NCBI GenBank assembly: GCA_964537925.1
Contig: CAZICV010000002.1
Coordinates: forward strand, 62,001-126,000
Direction: 5' to 3'
Source: SLDF01 sp964537925
Lineage (GTDB): Bacteria; Bacteroidota; Bacteroidia; Chitinophagales; Saprospiraceae
Length of the DNA: 64,000 nucleotides
Shown: positions 62,206 to 64,000 of the stretch, piece by piece
Numbering within the stretch: position 1 is the first letter of the stretch
Layout: every line of letters starts with the position of its first letter
Made by a program: the position numbers and the translations under genes
Notes under the pieces: generated by a model
Seen by the model: only the letters and a program-made list of their open reading frames with translations
Databases searched by the model: none
What the model was told of the DNA's origin: nothing

Positions 62206-62678
62206 AGTTCGTCTTTGAAAATGCTCCACCGCTCTACATCCCACTCGTGGTATACAGAGTCTTCGCGGACGAGGTTTTCGGCGCTGTCCGTAGGCAGACA
62301 GATCAGTTGGATCTTCCACCCTTTAGACGTGCTAACACAGAGGTACAGGCTGAAGCCGATATACTGCGTACCCGTCGGGTTGGCGGGAAATACCCACCTT
62401 ACCCGGGCAAGCCCCGAAACGGCGTTAAGGGGAGAGACGGACAACTCGGTACGGACCGGCGGCCGCCAATGCCCCTTTCTCAGGTCGAAATAATGGCCTT
62501 CGGACCTGTTGCTCTTCAGATCTTCAGAGGATAAAAACCGGTCGCCGATGGATGTACAGAGCTCTTTGTGGAAGCAACTTTTGAAAGCCTCCTTGTCGCT
62601 GTGCACATAGGCGCGGATATAGTCGTACATCAGCGTTGTGATGGATTCGGTCACTTGTTGTTCTGTGGGTGATTTCAT
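62202..62678 (-). CDS. SnoaL-like / NTF2-fold protein
   Basis: This 158-residue protein has an opening TLMYDYIRAYVHSDKEAFKSCFHKEL typical of NTF2-like folds, then strands LSVSPLNAVSGLARVRWVF and GFSLYLCVSTSKGWKIQLICLP. A catalytic role (isomerase or cyclase) is possible but no residues can be assigned. Its ends overlap both neighbours by 4 bp (ATGA), so it is coupled to the SDR and cupin genes in one operon. Confidence 0.78.
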   Translation of the reverse strand: MKSPTEQQVTESITTLMYDYIRAYVHSDKEAFKSCFHKELCTSIGDRFLSSEDLKSNRSEGHYFDLRKGHWRPPVRTELSVSPLNAVSGLARVRWVFPANPTGTQYIGFSLYLCVSTSKGWKIQLICLPTDSAENLVREDSVYHEWDVERWSIFKDEL

Positions 62679-62989
62679 TGTTTCAGCAGTTGGATGATCA
62701 TTTTTGTATCACTCAGGGCGCGGAGGCTTCGCAGGGTGCCCGGAGGGATATTCAGGCGTTCTCCGGGTCCGAGTGTGCTTTCGGAGGATGCTACGGTTAT
62801 GGAGACTTTGCCTTCGGCGACAGATACGCTGACAGGGTAGGGGCAGTCGTGCTCCGCTACTTCCCGGCCCTGCCGCATGAGCAGGGCGTCCACCGTCTGT
62901 ACGGTATCTTTGTACAAGTTAATACTGCCTGTGGATACAGGGTATTCGAGGTCGTAGAGACGGGCCAGCCAGTGTTGCAGTGTCGTCAT
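62675..62989 (-). CDS. Small cupin-like protein
   Basis: This 104-residue protein has a single cupin-like barrel: AEHDCPYPVSVSVAEGKVSITVASSESTLGPGERLNIPPGTLRSLRALSDTKMI. The usual metal His residues are mostly replaced (the GxxxxHxH motif is not seen), so binding of a ligand without metal, or a scaffolding role, is possible. It overlaps the next gene by 4 bp and follows the glycosyltransferase by 6 nt, all on the minus strand. Confidence 0.75.
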   Translation of the reverse strand: MTTLQHWLARLYDLEYPVSTGSINLYKDTVQTVDALLMRQGREVAEHDCPYPVSVSVAEGKVSITVASSESTLGPGERLNIPPGTLRSLRALSDTKMIIQLLKQ

Positions 62990-62995
62990 GGTCGT

Positions 62996-64000
62996 TTAAA
63001 GGGTAAAAACACTTGTTGTTCTTGTCGATTCGTACGCATCTGCCAGTTGTATCGTACGGCGGCGGCATTCTTCTGTCGGAGTCGCCAGTACGGACCCGAA
63101 AGCCTGGACCATAGCTTCTACCGATCCGGGTTCCGTAAAGTGCGCCAGCGCACCCAGCCCGGCAGTCTCGGATTGCATGCTGATACCTGCGCCCTTGCCG
63201 ATGATACCCGTCCTGCCGTAGCGCGTATGCGCATTGACAAATATGCCTTCCTGGAAGGACAGGTTCAGTCCGTCCTGTATACCACCTGAAATGATGTGAC
63301 AGTCCTTCAGCAGGTGTATGACCAGCTCCTTGTCGGGGATATTGTCGGCGCAGAAAAATACGCCTTTCCATTTTGCTTCCATCTGCGGGACCAGGTTTTC
63401 GCGGAGATAGCGGACATACTGTATCCAGAGAATATCTGCGTCGTCTCCTGTGTCGGTGGCAGGAGAATGTGTCAGGTAATCCATCAGAAAATAGAACCGG
63501 TACTGGCTTCCTACATCGACGCCTTCGTCCTGCCGGGCGGTCAGCAGCCGGTCCATAGCCTTCAGCAATATATGCATGCCCTTGATGGGGTCCATGCGGT
63601 CGAGGCAGATGAAGCGATGAGGGATCCGGCCGGTCGTGTCGAAAGCGTCATCCGCCAGGGCGCGTTGGCGGTGATCCAGCGATGATGTTGCCGGGTGGCT
63701 ATTGCGGTCAAGTACCCCGGCGATCGTTCGGTAATCAGGGCCGATATCAAACCGCACTATTGCAGGTATGGGCAGGCTGAGCGCGACAAGCTGTTTTTCC
63801 AGGCGGGCGATATAGGCATCGGTATGTACATACACACGGTCTGTGGAAGACATAGCCTGTAGAATGAGCCTGCCGCAGGCGGATTCCGTGAGTGTTTCGG
63901 GTATACTGAGGTGACAGGACAAGGATTGTTGTATACCGAGCGCTTTCAACTCTTCGCAATAGCGGAGTATGGCAGGGAAAAGAAACACATCGCCCCAACA
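62996..64000 (-). CDS. GT20-like glycosyltransferase (trehalose-phosphate synthase or pseudoglycosyltransferase family), partial
   Basis: The frame is open past the right edge of the window; a GTG at 63988 is internal (it is preceded in frame by CWGD). Visible GT20-type features are FLFPAI at the start, FICLDRMDPIKGMHILLKAMDRLL (nucleotide-sugar region) and CHIISGGIQDGLNLSFQEGIFVN (acceptor/phosphate region, cf. DGMNLVAKE). Relatives include OtsA and the ValL-type enzyme that couples cyclitols. It is the first visible gene of the cupin-SnoaL-SDR operon. Confidence 0.75.
   Translation of the reverse strand, partial: CWGDVFLFPAILRYCEELKALGIQQSLSCHLSIPETLTESACGRLILQAMSSTDRVYVHTDAYIARLEKQLVALSLPIPAIVRFDIGPDYRTIAGVLDRNSHPATSSLDHRQRALADDAFDTTGRIPHRFICLDRMDPIKGMHILLKAMDRLLTARQDEGVDVGSQYRFYFLMDYLTHSPATDTGDDADILWIQYVRYLRENLVPQMEAKWKGVFFCADNIPDKELVIHLLKDCHIISGGIQDGLNLSFQEGIFVNAHTRYGRTGIIGKGAGISMQSETAGLGALAHFTEPGSVEAMVQAFGSVLATPTEECRRRTIQLADAYESTRTTSVFTL

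Noticed and set aside
1..64000. CRISPR array, tRNA, rRNA or complete insertion sequence
   Set aside because: No regularly spaced direct repeats, no cloverleaf with a GTTCRA arm, and no transposase frame were seen on either strand.

Overview
The window looks like a chromosomal stretch of a Bacteroidota bacterium, most likely of the Chitinophagales/Chitinophagaceae type. The reasons are the Bacteroidota-type -7 promoter boxes (TAnnTTTG) close to start codons, mostly weak Shine-Dalgarno sequences, a large secreted protease with a type IX secretion C-terminal sorting domain (27160..29931), and a gene repertoire typical of that group (pirins, DUF779, AHSA1/SRPBCC proteins, POT transporter, DinB, YdeI). 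The order-level placement is an inference. No rRNA, tRNA, CRISPR array or intact insertion sequence was seen.

Layout. 1-16.7 kb is metabolic and housekeeping: an argE-like/argH pair; an AraC regulator divergent from an aldehyde dehydrogenase plus DUF779 protein; two pirins behind a Crp/Fnr regulator; a methionine aminopeptidase; an AsmA-like protein; PepSY and POT membrane proteins; an aldo/keto reductase; SRPBCC and SDR proteins. 17.0-18.9 kb is an AbiE-type (type IV) toxin-antitoxin pair with an operator lying inside its promoter. 19-26 kb carries a metallopeptidase-like protein, a higA pseudogene, a methyltransferase, a carbonic anhydrase paired with a bestrophin channel, and an ECF sigma factor with a membrane partner. 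26-30 kb holds small exported proteins and the S8 protease. 30.8-46.9 kb is an accessory mosaic of small stand-alone genes (YdeI, DinB, GNAT, RibD-like, TfoX, HxlR, Crp, OYE, the rifampin ADP-ribosyltransferase Arr, pentapeptide repeat, ArsR-AHSA1), broken by AT-rich inserts, gene fragments and short repeats. 47.2-52.9 kb is a probable defence island: RhuM-Fic, a truncated DUF3883 protein, a divergent carbonic anhydrase-like protein, and a 1079-residue fusion of a TIR-like domain, an EVE domain and a KAP P-loop NTPase. 53-57.5 kb has a BASS symporter, a DGPF/YCII plus ECF42-type sigma pair and a GT2 glycosyltransferase. From 57.6 kb to the end there is a compact cluster of PhyH dioxygenase, P-loop kinase-like protein, YqcI/YcgG (GntA-like) heme N-oxygenase, second 2OG-Fe oxygenase, EEP phosphoesterase, SDR, SnoaL-like protein, cupin and GT20-like glycosyltransferase. 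It reads like an undescribed small-molecule biosynthesis locus and continues past the window.

The two most interesting objects are the TIR-EVE-KAP fusion and the N-oxygenase cluster. Also notable: a seven-copy short palindrome confined to intergenic DNA, a 39-bp promoter-like duplication in front of a Crp regulator and upstream of arr, an AT-rich island carrying an unknown zinc-finger-like protein between two truncated genes, and several clear operator architectures (AraC, AbiEi, HxlR, ArsR).
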